Source of the DNA: Rickettsiales bacterium
GTDB lineage: Bacteria > Pseudomonadota > Alphaproteobacteria > TMED109
DNA length: 9,724 nt
Direction of reading: 5' to 3'
Assembly (NCBI GenBank): GCA_002720125.1
Contig: PBGQ01000046.1
Span: 7,082 to 16,805, forward strand
The notes beneath the pieces were generated by a model. It was given only the letters and a program-made list of their open reading frames with translations. It had not been told where the DNA came from and did not search any database. The position numbers were made by a program, and so were the translations under genes. This document shows, in pieces, positions 1 to 6,850 of the stretch (its first letter is position 1; every line of letters begins with the position of its first letter).

Positions 1-347
1 TGGTATGAAGTAGCGACCTTTTGATCTTCGTCATATAGGTAAGGGAATTTAAACTTATGTTGTTCAGCAAAATCTATCATGTTTTGAAAAGAGTCTTCAG
101 GGTACTTTTTTACATCGTTAGACATTATAGCTATTGCTCCTACTTCTAACTTGCTCAGGTTAGAGAAGTCAGTAACTAATCTGTTTATAATGTCTTTCAC
201 ATAGGGACAGTGATTGCAGATAAAAGCGACAGCTAAACCATTTTTTTTACTAGCAGATGCGTAAGTTATTTTTTTACCCTCAGTAGATAACAATTCAAAT
301 TCTGTAGCTTTCATATCTAAGTTAATTTCTGTACTATTTGTAGGCAT
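1..347 (-). CDS. Thioredoxin-fold (AhpC/TSA-like) family protein, N-terminal part, runs off the left edge
   Basis: Reading the minus strand from the ATG at 347-345 gives 115 codons open to the window edge, beginning MPTNSTEINLDMKATEFELL. Residues 42-51 read FICNHCPYVK, with a C44-x-x-C47 motif on the first strand-helix junction of a thioredoxin fold. This CNHCPYV form is typical of a widespread family of uncharacterised thioredoxin-like proteins related to AhpC/TSA peroxiredoxins. The following AIAIMSND and the FPYLYDEDQKVATSY segment match the fold's later strand and the region before the cis-proline. No signal peptide is visible, so I infer a cytoplasmic thiol-disulfide or peroxide-related role; the substrate is unknown. 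No clear Shine-Dalgarno sequence precedes the ATG. It is divergent from the ABC operon across an 83-nt AT-rich spacer. The C-terminal part lies outside the window. Confidence 0.85.
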   Translation of the reverse strand, partial: MPTNSTEINLDMKATEFELLSTEGKKITYASASKKNGLAVAFICNHCPYVKDIINRLVTDFSNLSKLEVGAIAIMSNDVKKYPEDSFQNMIDFAEQHKFKFPYLYDEDQKVATSY

Positions 348-430
348 ATAAATAAAATAATGTTTTAAAAAAATATGTAAATATATTATTAATACTTGAA
401 AAGTTTTTGTTTTATAATAATTTCTTTATT
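348..430. promoter_or_regulatory. Divergent AT-rich spacer with candidate -10 for the ABC operon
   Basis: This 83-nt, almost purely A/T spacer separates two divergent genes and must hold both promoters. A perfect TATAAT lies at 413-418 on the plus strand, only 12 nt before the ATG at 431. If used, transcription would start around 425 and the ABC operon mRNA would be nearly leaderless, which fits the absence of a Shine-Dalgarno sequence. A TTGAAA at 396-401 is too close (11 nt) to be its -35. In such AT-rich DNA a TATAAT can arise by chance, so this is weak. Confidence 0.3.
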
Positions 431-1360
431 ATGACTAATATTATAGAAGTAAAAAATATTACCAAAAAATTTGGTTCTTTTTTAGCAGTAAAAAACTTAA
501 GTTTTTCTCTTAATAAGGGAGAAATATTAGGCTTCTTAGGTCCTAATGGAGCAGGAAAGACCACAACCATGAGAATAATTACTGGTTTTTTATCCCCTAA
601 TGATGGTTCCATAAAAATTAACGGCAAAGATTTGACTGATGATCCTATAAGTTGCAGAAGATTAATTGGTTATGTGCCTGAAGGATCACCTTTATACAAT
701 GAAATGTCAGTTATAGATTTTTTAAGATTTATTTGTGAAATTAGAGATTTAGGAAATGAAAATATTGAAAAAGAAACAAGCCGAGTAATAAAACTGCTTA
801 AATTAGAAAATGTCCTTTTTCAGAAAATAGAAACTTTATCAAAAGGATATAAACGAAGGGTAGGATTAGCTCAGGCTATCATTCATAATCCACAGATATT
901 AATTTTAGACGAACCAACAGACGGTTTAGATCCTAATCAAAAAAATGATGTAAGAAACCTTATAAAGGAACTTGGCAAAGATAAAGCCATTATTATATCT
1001 ACACATATTCTCGAAGAAATTAATGCTTTGTGTAACAGAACTATGATTATTTCTAAAGGAAAACTTTTAGTTGATGACCAACCTTCTAATATTTTGAAAA
1101 TGTCTAAAACATATAATAGTCTTAAAATCTCTATAGAAGAGAAAAAAAATAATGAATTTAAAAAATTCTTAATTTCAAATAAAATAGCAAAAAATATTGA
1201 TATAGATGATAATTTATGTGTGATCAAAACTAGTAATTATAAACAACTTAAAAATGATCTAAACAAACTAATAAAAAATCAATCCCTGACTATTAAACAT
1301 CTATCTGTATCAGAAGGAAGTTTAGAAGAGGTATTTAGAGAGATGACATCAAATGAATGA
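431..1360 (+). CDS. ABC transporter ATP-binding protein, GldA-like (ABC-2 type)
   Basis: This 309-aa protein is the nucleotide-binding subunit that powers the membrane complex encoded by the next three genes. Visible motifs are Walker A GPNGAGKT (37-44), an E84 in the Q-loop position within GYVPEGSPLY, signature LSKGYKRR (136-143), Walker B ILILDEP (156-162), D-loop GLDP (165-168) and H-loop H192 in STHILEE. LSKGY instead of LSGGQ and the Glu in the Q-loop are usual in the GldA/CcmA-like ABC-2 subfamily, so all catalytic parts look intact. Residues ~220-309 form a C-terminal extension as in this family. I chose ATG 431 over the in-frame TTG at 407 because the homologous part begins at MTNIIEVKNITKKFG. 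No clear Shine-Dalgarno is present. It overlaps the permease gene by 8 nt, implying translational coupling. The transported substrate cannot be read from the sequence. Confidence 0.93.
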   Translation: MTNIIEVKNITKKFGSFLAVKNLSFSLNKGEILGFLGPNGAGKTTTMRIITGFLSPNDGSIKINGKDLTDDPISCRRLIGYVPEGSPLYNEMSVIDFLRFICEIRDLGNENIEKETSRVIKLLKLENVLFQKIETLSKGYKRRVGLAQAIIHNPQILILDEPTDGLDPNQKNDVRNLIKELGKDKAIIISTHILEEINALCNRTMIISKGKLLVDDQPSNILKMSKTYNSLKISIEEKKNNEFKKFLISNKIAKNIDIDDNLCVIKTSNYKQLKNDLNKLIKNQSLTIKHLSVSEGSLEEVFREMTSNE

Positions 1361-2096
1361 TTTCTTAAAATTGACTTTTTCCTTATTTAAAAGGGAACTT
1401 TTAGGCTATTTTTCTACTCCTATTGGCTATGTTTTTATTACAATATTTCTCTTATTAGCTGGTCTATTTACATTTTATTTAGGAAATTTTTTCGAAATAG
1501 GACAAGCGAGCTTAATAAGTTTTTTTCAATGGCATCCCTGGCTTTATCTTTTTTTAATACCAGCAATTTCTATGAGGTTGTGGGCTGAGGAAAAAAGAAC
1601 TGGAACCATAGAGCTTTTAACTACTCTTCCCATTAACACATTTGCTTTAGTTTTGGGAAAATTTTTATCTGCATGGCTATTTACGTTTATTTCATTGATA
1701 TTAACCTTTCCAATCTGGTTAACTGTTAACTATTTAGGTAATCCTGATAATGGAGTAATAATTGCAAGCTATTTAGGAAGCTTACTAATGGCAGGAGGGT
1801 ACTTGTCAATCGGAAGTTGTATATCTGCTTGTACAAAAAATCAAGTAATTGCTTTTATTATATCAGTAACTATATGTTTTTTATTTACTTTAAGCGGGTT
1901 ACCAATGGTTTTAGACTTTTTTAATATCTGGACCGGTCAAACTGTTACTGATGTTATTTCTTCCTTTAGTTTTTTATCAAATTATAATGATATAACTAGA
2001 GGACTGATAGATGTAAGAAGTCTAATATTTTTTTTCACCTTAATAACAGCTTTCTTAACTATTAATGTTTTTATAATAGAGGACTTGAAAGAATAA
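1353..2096 (+). CDS. ABC-2 type permease, GldF-like
   Basis: This 247-aa integral inner-membrane protein is the probable channel subunit partnered with the preceding ATPase. About six hydrophobic segments are visible at roughly 22-44, 63-80, 97-125, 135-160, 165-185 and 220-241. The N-terminal cytoplasmic helix (FLKLTFSLFKRELLGYFSTPIGY) and the MRLWAEEKRTGTIELLTTLP stretch (74-93) after the second membrane segment are hallmarks of the GldF-type ABC-2 permease family. The length fits the family. Its ATG sits inside the end of the ATPase gene (ATGAATGA arrangement, 8-nt overlap) and a GAGAG lies about 10 nt upstream. The next gene starts one base after its stop. It is close to GldF of Bacteroidetes gliding systems and to many proteobacterial relatives of unknown cargo; gliding is not implied. 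Confidence 0.9.
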   Translation: MNDFLKLTFSLFKRELLGYFSTPIGYVFITIFLLLAGLFTFYLGNFFEIGQASLISFFQWHPWLYLFLIPAISMRLWAEEKRTGTIELLTTLPINTFALVLGKFLSAWLFTFISLILTFPIWLTVNYLGNPDNGVIIASYLGSLLMAGGYLSIGSCISACTKNQVIAFIISVTICFLFTLSGLPMVLDFFNIWTGQTVTDVISSFSFLSNYNDITRGLIDVRSLIFFFTLITAFLTINVFIIEDLKE

Positions 2097-2097
2097 T

Positions 2098-4014
2098 ATG
2101 AAGAAAAAAAATAGATTAAACTTATCTTTAAAAAATGTAGCATTTATCAAGATTATTAGTGTTGTTTTAGTTTTTTTGCTATTTAACATACTGTCACTTA
2201 AATTAATTACTGGTATTAAATTTGATCTTACTTTTAACAAATTATATACAGTTACTGATAATACGTACAATATTATCAGGAATATTGAAGAGCCTATAAA
2301 TATCAAACTTTTTTTTTCTGATAGCTTGAGTAATGACATACCTCAAATCAGAGAATATGAAAAAAGAGTAAGAGAATTATTATTAAATTATAAAAAAATA
2401 TCCGATAGCAAAATAAATTTAGAAATTTTAGACCCTAAACCTTTTACTGATTTAGAGGATTTAGCAAGTCTATACGGATTACAAGGATTACAGTTAAACC
2501 AAGAAGGAGAAAAGTTTTATTTCGGTGCTGTTATTACAAATTCAGTAGATGATGCTGTAGTGATACCTTTTTTTGATGTTGCCAGAGAGCAATTCTTAGA
2601 ATATGACCTCACTAAAACTATTTTCAACTTGGCAAATACAGGAAGACCGATAATAGGACTTATATCTGGATTGCCTTTTATAGGTGGTGTAGACAACTCT
2701 TCAGGTACAGTTGAATTACAGGACCCATTTTATTTACACTCTAAAATTACGGAATTATTTGAATTAAAGGATTTATCAATTAAGACTACATCAATACCTG
2801 ATGAAATAGATCAACTATTAGTTATTCATCCTACTAGCTTAAGCAAGGAAACTTTATATGCAATAGACCAATTTGTTTTAAGTGGAAAAGGAGCAATTTT
2901 TTTTGTAGACCCATTCTCTGAATACGAAAAGACGAGAACTCCTAGTAATCAAAAAACAAGAGAAATTCCAGAGTCAAACCTTGAAAAACTCTTTAATAAA
3001 TGGGGCTTTTCAGTTGAACCAGGTATGGTGGTAGGGGATGTAGTTAATGGAAGAAAGGTAAGTTTAGGAAACCCTAACGACCAAAAGATTGTAACATATA
3101 TTTTATGGTTAGCATTGCAAGATAAGTTGCTATCAAGAGATGATATTATTACATCTAATTTAGATTATGTTTTTTTCAAATCTGCTGGAGCTATAAAGAA
3201 TTTAGTATCAAACAACTCTCTAGAAATTACGCCTTTGGTAAGCACTTCACAGAATTCTATGCTTGTAGAGAGGTTTAAGATGCAGTTTAGGGCAGATCCA
3301 GAGGCATTATTGAATAACTTTGTTCCTACTGAAGATATTTACACATTAGGGGCAAGAATAAAAGGCAGTGTAGTGTCCGCCTTTAGTGAGCAGGAATTAA
3401 ATGAGTTGGTAGCTGACACAGAAGGACATATAAAAAAAAATAAAGAAATAAATATTATTGTTTACACGGATACTGACATTTTATCAGATGACACATGGCT
3501 ATCACAGCAAGACATGTTTGGAAGAGACAATATAACTCCGATTGCCGATAATGGTAGATTAGTAATAAACTCTATAGAGTCGATGAGCGGAGGAAAAAAT
3601 ATGATTAATTTGAGAAGTAGAGGTACATCTAATAGGCCATTTGAGATCGTTGAAAACATGCAAAAAGATGCTGAACTGGCATTTAGAGAAAAGGAAATAT
3701 CACTTCAACAAGAACTAGAGGAAACTGAAAAAAAACTTTCTGAAATAAAAAGTGGAGGAACTAAAAACGGAAATTATGATTTAGAACAAAGTAAAACTAT
3801 CGAAGCTTTCAATATAAAAATATCAAAAATAAGAAGAGAATTAAGGGAAGTTCAAAGAGAATTAAATCAAGATATTAAAAATTTAGAAAGTAACTTAAAA
3901 ATTTTAAATATCTGGCTAATGCCAATTTTAGTATTATTACTTTTTGCTTCCTTAAAGGTTTTCTCATTAAAAAGAAAAAAGGTATTCTATAAAAGCATAG
4001 GAAGAATTAAATAA
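2098..4014 (+). CDS. GldG-like ABC transporter auxiliary protein
   Basis: This 638-aa membrane-anchored protein of the Gld-type ABC system carries a large extracytoplasmic domain between two membrane helices. Helix 1 is at about residues 14-36. The GldG/ABC_transp_aux-like domain covers roughly 45-330, with FDLTFNKLYTVTDNTYNIIRNI at its start, FFSDSLSNDIPQIREYEKRV, and a LLVIHPTSLSKETLYAIDQFVLSGKGAIFFVDP segment (written here as landmarks, residues ~240-277). Residues ~523-602 are a charged, Glu/Lys-rich predicted coiled coil, followed by a final membrane helix (~603-622) and a basic tail (KRKK). The length fits the family. It starts 1 nt after the permease stop and is followed 1 nt after its own stop by the DUF4340-like gene, so the four genes almost certainly form one mRNA and one complex. 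The role is uncharacterised outside gliding bacteria; I infer envelope transport or remodelling. Confidence 0.85.
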   Translation: MKKKNRLNLSLKNVAFIKIISVVLVFLLFNILSLKLITGIKFDLTFNKLYTVTDNTYNIIRNIEEPINIKLFFSDSLSNDIPQIREYEKRVRELLLNYKKISDSKINLEILDPKPFTDLEDLASLYGLQGLQLNQEGEKFYFGAVITNSVDDAVVIPFFDVAREQFLEYDLTKTIFNLANTGRPIIGLISGLPFIGGVDNSSGTVELQDPFYLHSKITELFELKDLSIKTTSIPDEIDQLLVIHPTSLSKETLYAIDQFVLSGKGAIFFVDPFSEYEKTRTPSNQKTREIPESNLEKLFNKWGFSVEPGMVVGDVVNGRKVSLGNPNDQKIVTYILWLALQDKLLSRDDIITSNLDYVFFKSAGAIKNLVSNNSLEITPLVSTSQNSMLVERFKMQFRADPEALLNNFVPTEDIYTLGARIKGSVVSAFSEQELNELVADTEGHIKKNKEINIIVYTDTDILSDDTWLSQQDMFGRDNITPIADNGRLVINSIESMSGGKNMINLRSRGTSNRPFEIVENMQKDAELAFREKEISLQQELEETEKKLSEIKSGGTKNGNYDLEQSKTIEAFNIKISKIRRELREVQRELNQDIKNLESNLKILNIWLMPILVLLLFASLKVFSLKRKKVFYKSIGRIK

Positions 4015-4015
4015 C

Positions 4016-5107
4016 ATGAAGAGACTCACTGTTATTTTTGGTAGTTTATTTATTGTAACTCTTTTATTAATTACAATACTGATAACAAATAAAAAAAATT
4101 ATATAACAGATAAAAGTAAAATAATTTTATACGAGGATTTTAATAATAAACTGAAAGATTTTGATAGAATTATTTTTAGCAATAATAGTAATAAATATGA
4201 AATAATTAAAGAAAAAAAAAAGTGGTTAATACCTAGTTATGAAGGTTACCCTGTAGACTTAAATAAGATAAATATTTTTCTTCTTGAGATAGCTGAATTA
4301 AAACTCGTTGATAAAAAGACTAGTGATCCTAATTATCATGAAAGGTTGGGTGTTTCTGAAAGGTTTAATGATAAAACTGATAGCAATAGGGTGGAGATAT
4401 ACAGTAAAGATATAAAATTATATGATTTTATTATAGGTATCAGAGGAAAAAATAAATTAACCAAGGATACAAGATACATCAGAAGAACAGATGAAAATCA
4501 AGTTTGGCTATTTACGGATAGTCTAAACATTTACCAAGACGATATATCCTGGGCAAATACAGCTCTTTTAAAATTAGGTCGTTGGAGAGTAAAAGATTTT
4601 AAATCTATAGATGCAAAAAATAAAAAGAATAGTTTTTCAATAACAAGAAAAAGTTATGATAGTCAAATGTATGAATTAATGAACATTCCTGCTGATTATA
4701 TTCTTTCTAACACATATGTTACAAATTCAGTAGTATCGACTTTAGAAGGCTTTGAAATTAAAGATATAATCAAGGCAACAGATTTAAAGGCAAAAAAGCC
4801 TTTAAAAACTATAGAAGTTGCTACTTTTGATGGTTTAGAAATGCGTATAAGAATATTTAACTACAAGAATGATAAATATATTAAGCTTGATTTGTTTAGT
4901 AATATAAATAACAGAGAAGAATTAGAGAAAGATGGCCCTGTAGTTATAGGTATTCCTAGTATGAAAAAGTTCACTGAAGTTGAAGAAGAAGTAGAAAATA
5001 ATTCTTTTTTGAGCAAATGGGCATTTAGATTAGATAAAGAATCTATTGATAATTTACTTTATGATAAAATGAGCATGTTGAAAAAGAGAGAAACAAAGGA
5101 TGATTAA
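4016..5107 (+). CDS. DUF4340-like membrane-anchored protein of the Gld-type ABC operon
   Basis: This 363-aa protein has one N-terminal membrane helix (about 4-24, with basic KR before it) and a soluble remainder, expected to lie outside the cytoplasm. The family assignment comes from its place directly after a GldG-like gene and from DUF4340-type features: a segment at ~75-115 reading PVDLNKINIFLLEIAELKLV then a LGVSERF stretch, and a run resembling TRYIRRTDENQVWLF near 155-170. DUF4340 proteins regularly follow GldG-type genes in proteobacteria. The function is unknown; I infer an accessory subunit of the same complex. No catalytic motif is evident. It begins 1 nt after the preceding stop and is the last gene of the operon. 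Its TAA stop overlaps the end of the opposing apt gene by 4 nt (TTAA), leaving no room for a conventional terminator between the two. Confidence 0.75.
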   Translation: MKRLTVIFGSLFIVTLLLITILITNKKNYITDKSKIILYEDFNNKLKDFDRIIFSNNSNKYEIIKEKKKWLIPSYEGYPVDLNKINIFLLEIAELKLVDKKTSDPNYHERLGVSERFNDKTDSNRVEIYSKDIKLYDFIIGIRGKNKLTKDTRYIRRTDENQVWLFTDSLNIYQDDISWANTALLKLGRWRVKDFKSIDAKNKKNSFSITRKSYDSQMYELMNIPADYILSNTYVTNSVVSTLEGFEIKDIIKATDLKAKKPLKTIEVATFDGLEMRIRIFNYKNDKYIKLDLFSNINNREELEKDGPVVIGIPSMKKFTEVEEEVENNSFLSKWAFRLDKESIDNLLYDKMSMLKKRETKDD

Positions 5108-5622
5108 AACTGTAAAAGTGAAAAATGCTCTACTTTTTCTTCTTTAATTTTTTTTAATCCATTTAAAAACTTTAACTCAATCATAAAACAACATTCAATT
5201 AAGTTACAACTAGAAATATTTACTAAATCTATTGCAGCTTTTACTGTTCCACCGGTAGCTAATACGTCATCTACAATCAAAACGTTATTATTATGCCTAA
5301 TAGCATCTTTATGAATTTCAATAGTATCAGTTCCATATTCTAAAGAATAAGTCTTCTTATGCACAGAATGTGGTAACTTATCTTTTTTTCTGATGGGAAC
5401 AAATCCACAACCTAATCTAGTTGCTAGGCTTGAACCAAGAATAAATCCCCTTGCCTCGATACCAACTACTATATCAATATTTTTCTTTTTATATCTATTA
5501 TAGAATTGTTCAATTAAATATTTGTAAGCGACCCCATTTGACAAAAGAGGAGTAATATCTTTAAATACTATTCCTTTTTTAGGAAAGTCTGGTATATCTC
5601 TTATATATTTTGTTAAATTCAA
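5104..5622 (-). CDS. apt: Adenine phosphoribosyltransferase
   Basis: This 172-aa cytoplasmic purine-salvage enzyme makes AMP and pyrophosphate from adenine and PRPP. Family landmarks in order: IRDIPDFPKKGIVFKDITPLL (7-27), GIEARGF (54-60), the VPIRKKDKLP loop (75-84), YSLEYG (92-97), and the PRPP-binding motif VLIVDDVLATGGT (114-126) with the paired Asp118/Asp119. The length is normal. The start is a TTG at 5622-5620: no ATG or GTG lies between the upstream in-frame stop and the conserved region, and the family's N-terminal alignment supports this position. The TTG abuts, back to back, the GTG start of the divergent L,D-transpeptidase, so its promoter must lie inside that gene. At its 3' end it overlaps the stop of the DUF4340-like gene by 4 nt. 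No Shine-Dalgarno is evident. Confidence 0.95.
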   Translation of the reverse strand: MNLTKYIRDIPDFPKKGIVFKDITPLLSNGVAYKYLIEQFYNRYKKKNIDIVVGIEARGFILGSSLATRLGCGFVPIRKKDKLPHSVHKKTYSLEYGTDTIEIHKDAIRHNNNVLIVDDVLATGGTVKAAIDLVNISSCNLIECCFMIELKFLNGLKKIKEEKVEHFSLLQF

Positions 5623-6519
5623 GTGATTTTTAAATTAAAAATAATAATATTTATACTTAGTATAAGCCTGAACCTTTTTTCTAGTCAAGAAGAAGAAATA
5701 ATAGGTAATATTTCTTATTATAACATAAGGGAAGGAGAAAATTTAATAGAAATTTCAAGGAAAAACAATCTCTCATTTCCCGAAGTTATGATAGCAAATC
5801 CAAAAATCAAAGATCCTTGGTTACCTAAGGAAAGCGAAGTTATTATATTGCCAAAAAGGCACATTTTACCAAATGTAAAAAAAGAAGGAGTCGTTGTTAA
5901 CAAAGGCGATCTTCGAGTGTATTATTACGGCAAAAATTCTGTTATTTTATCCTACCCCATAGGAATTGGTAGAGGAGATTGGGAAACGCCTACTGGTAAA
6001 GCAAGTATAGTTGGTAAAAAGAAAAATCCTTATTGGACAGTTCCTAAGTCTATCTTAGAAGAAGAACCTCACTGGCCTAATGTAGTAAAACCTGGTCCCG
6101 ATAATCCTTTAGGCACTAGGGCGATTTATTTATCAATGACAGGCTATTTGTTGCATGGCACTAATAAACCATGGGGGGTGGGTATGAAAGTCAGCCACGG
6201 ATGCATTAGGTTATTTCCTGAGGACATAGAAGAATTATTTGAGTACATTAAAATTGGAGATAAAGTAAATGTTATTGACCAGCCAGTAAAAGCTGGATGG
6301 TCTGGAGGTGTACTATACCTAGAAGTCCATACTATGCATCCATATGGTCTTGAGGATGGTGAAAAGATTAAGCCAAATATAAGGCTTCTTCCTGAAGCAG
6401 CAAGAATTATACAAAGTAAGGCTGGAACCTATATTGGTAAGATAAACTGGAAAAAAGTTACAGAGACAGTAAGTAAAGCCTCTGGTATGCCAGAAGCTAT
6501 TCTTACTATATATGATTGA
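5623..6519 (+). CDS. Secreted L,D-transpeptidase with LysM-like and YkuD domains
   Basis: This 298-aa periplasmic enzyme is expected to make L,D bonds in peptidoglycan or attach a lipoprotein to it. Residues 1-20 are a signal peptide (FKLKIIIFILSISLNLFSS). A LysM-like peptidoglycan-binding module covers about 32-77 (YNIREGENLIEISRKNN ... VIILP). The YkuD catalytic domain covers about 88-218, with the conserved H178-G-T and the S191-H-G-C-I-R196 motif holding nucleophile Cys194. The tail (219-298) resembles that of ErfK/YbiS-type enzymes. Start choice: GTG 5623 lies directly before the signal peptide, no ATG follows nearby, and an in-frame TAA lies 3 codons upstream (a rare ATT at 5617 is the only other option). 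It converges on a murein-lipoprotein gene 7 nt downstream, which suggests that lipoprotein is its acceptor or donor partner. Confidence 0.92.
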   Translation: MIFKLKIIIFILSISLNLFSSQEEEIIGNISYYNIREGENLIEISRKNNLSFPEVMIANPKIKDPWLPKESEVIILPKRHILPNVKKEGVVVNKGDLRVYYYGKNSVILSYPIGIGRGDWETPTGKASIVGKKKNPYWTVPKSILEEEPHWPNVVKPGPDNPLGTRAIYLSMTGYLLHGTNKPWGVGMKVSHGCIRLFPEDIEELFEYIKIGDKVNVIDQPVKAGWSGGVLYLEVHTMHPYGLEDGEKIKPNIRLLPEAARIIQSKAGTYIGKINWKKVTETVSKASGMPEAILTIYD

Positions 6520-6523
6520 TTAT

Positions 6524-6546
6524 AAACTATTTTCTGGAAATAGTTT
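6524..6546. terminator. Hairpin between convergent transpeptidase and lipoprotein genes
   Basis: A perfect 9-bp inverted repeat, AAACTATTT and AAATAGTTT, with a 5-nt loop TCTGG sits 4 nt after the transpeptidase stop. It overlaps the last codons and TAG stop of the opposing lipoprotein gene. It could act as a bidirectional terminator, but the stem is AT-rich and no U-tract follows on either strand, so intrinsic termination would be weak. It may instead protect the 3' ends. Confidence 0.35.
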
Positions 6547-6787
6547 TAAACATCCTGTCTATTTTATCATTGAGAGCTCTCAAAGCTGACCTGTTTTGTT
6601 CAGTCATTGCTTCAGCTCTTGCAATTGCTTTGTCTTGATCAGCATCCTTGGCAGCTAACGCAGACTTAATTTCAGCTATTGCAGCATCTTGTGCAGCTTC
6701 TAACGCTGCTCTATCCTTAGGTGCTTCACAACCAGCTAATGCTAAAAGAAAAACTCCTAAAGTTAGTATCGATAATTTTTTAAACAT
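6527..6787 (-). CDS. lpp: Murein lipoprotein, Lpp/OprI-like, with C-terminal lysine
   Basis: This 86-aa precursor has a lipoprotein signal peptide MFKKLSILTLGVFLLALAGC with lipobox L17-A-G-C20; the mature part has 67 residues. The mature chain is an alanine-rich helix with Ala/Ile/Leu at heptad-like positions, as in alanine-zipper lipoproteins. It ends RMFKTISRK, which resembles the RMLEKASRK end of Pseudomonas OprI; a C-terminal Lys is the residue joined to peptidoglycan in Braun-type lipoproteins. I chose ATG 6787 over the in-frame TTG at 6799 because TTGGAG just upstream then serves as Shine-Dalgarno and the signal peptide starts exactly there. It is convergent with the L,D-transpeptidase, the enzyme class that performs this linkage. 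Its codons use G/C more than its neighbours (many GCA/GCT/GCA alanines), as expected for a highly expressed Ala-rich protein. Covalent attachment is inferred. Confidence 0.88.
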   Translation of the reverse strand: MFKKLSILTLGVFLLALAGCEAPKDRAALEAAQDAAIAEIKSALAAKDADQDKAIARAEAMTEQNRSALRALNDKIDRMFKTISRK

Positions 6788-6812
6788 ACTATACTCCAAA
6801 TTAATAATAAAA

Positions 6813-6841
6813 AATATAGATAACTCTTCTTATAAAGTAAA
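6813..6841 (-). promoter_or_regulatory. Candidate sigma-70 promoter of the lipoprotein gene
   Basis: On the minus strand TTTACT (6841-6836) and TATATT (6818-6813) are separated by exactly 17 nt, between the pdxA stop and the lipoprotein start. Transcription would begin near 6806, giving a leader of about 20 nt that carries the TTGGAG ribosome site. This would let the abundant lipoprotein be expressed apart from pdxA. Confidence 0.5.
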
Positions 6842-6850
6842 GCTTTAAAA

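Noticed and set aside
407..430. TTG at 407 as the start of the ABC ATPase
   Set aside because: It adds eight residues (MFYNNFFI) that do not belong to the family, and the candidate -10 TATAAT at 413-418 would fall inside the gene. ATG 431 is at the conserved N-terminus.
2055..2339. Minus-strand open frames inside the ABC operon (also 412-627, 937-1227, 3462-3659)
   Set aside because: They are antisense shadows of well-supported coding regions and lack ribosome sites or recognisable features.
6788..6799. TTG at 6799 as the start of the lipoprotein
   Set aside because: That TTG is part of the TTGGAG ribosome site, and the signal peptide starts at the ATG at 6787.
6648..6848. Plus-strand 66-codon open frame opposite the lipoprotein
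   Set aside because: It is the complement of an alanine-rich coding region with a clear lipobox on the other strand; no ribosome site or family feature supports it.
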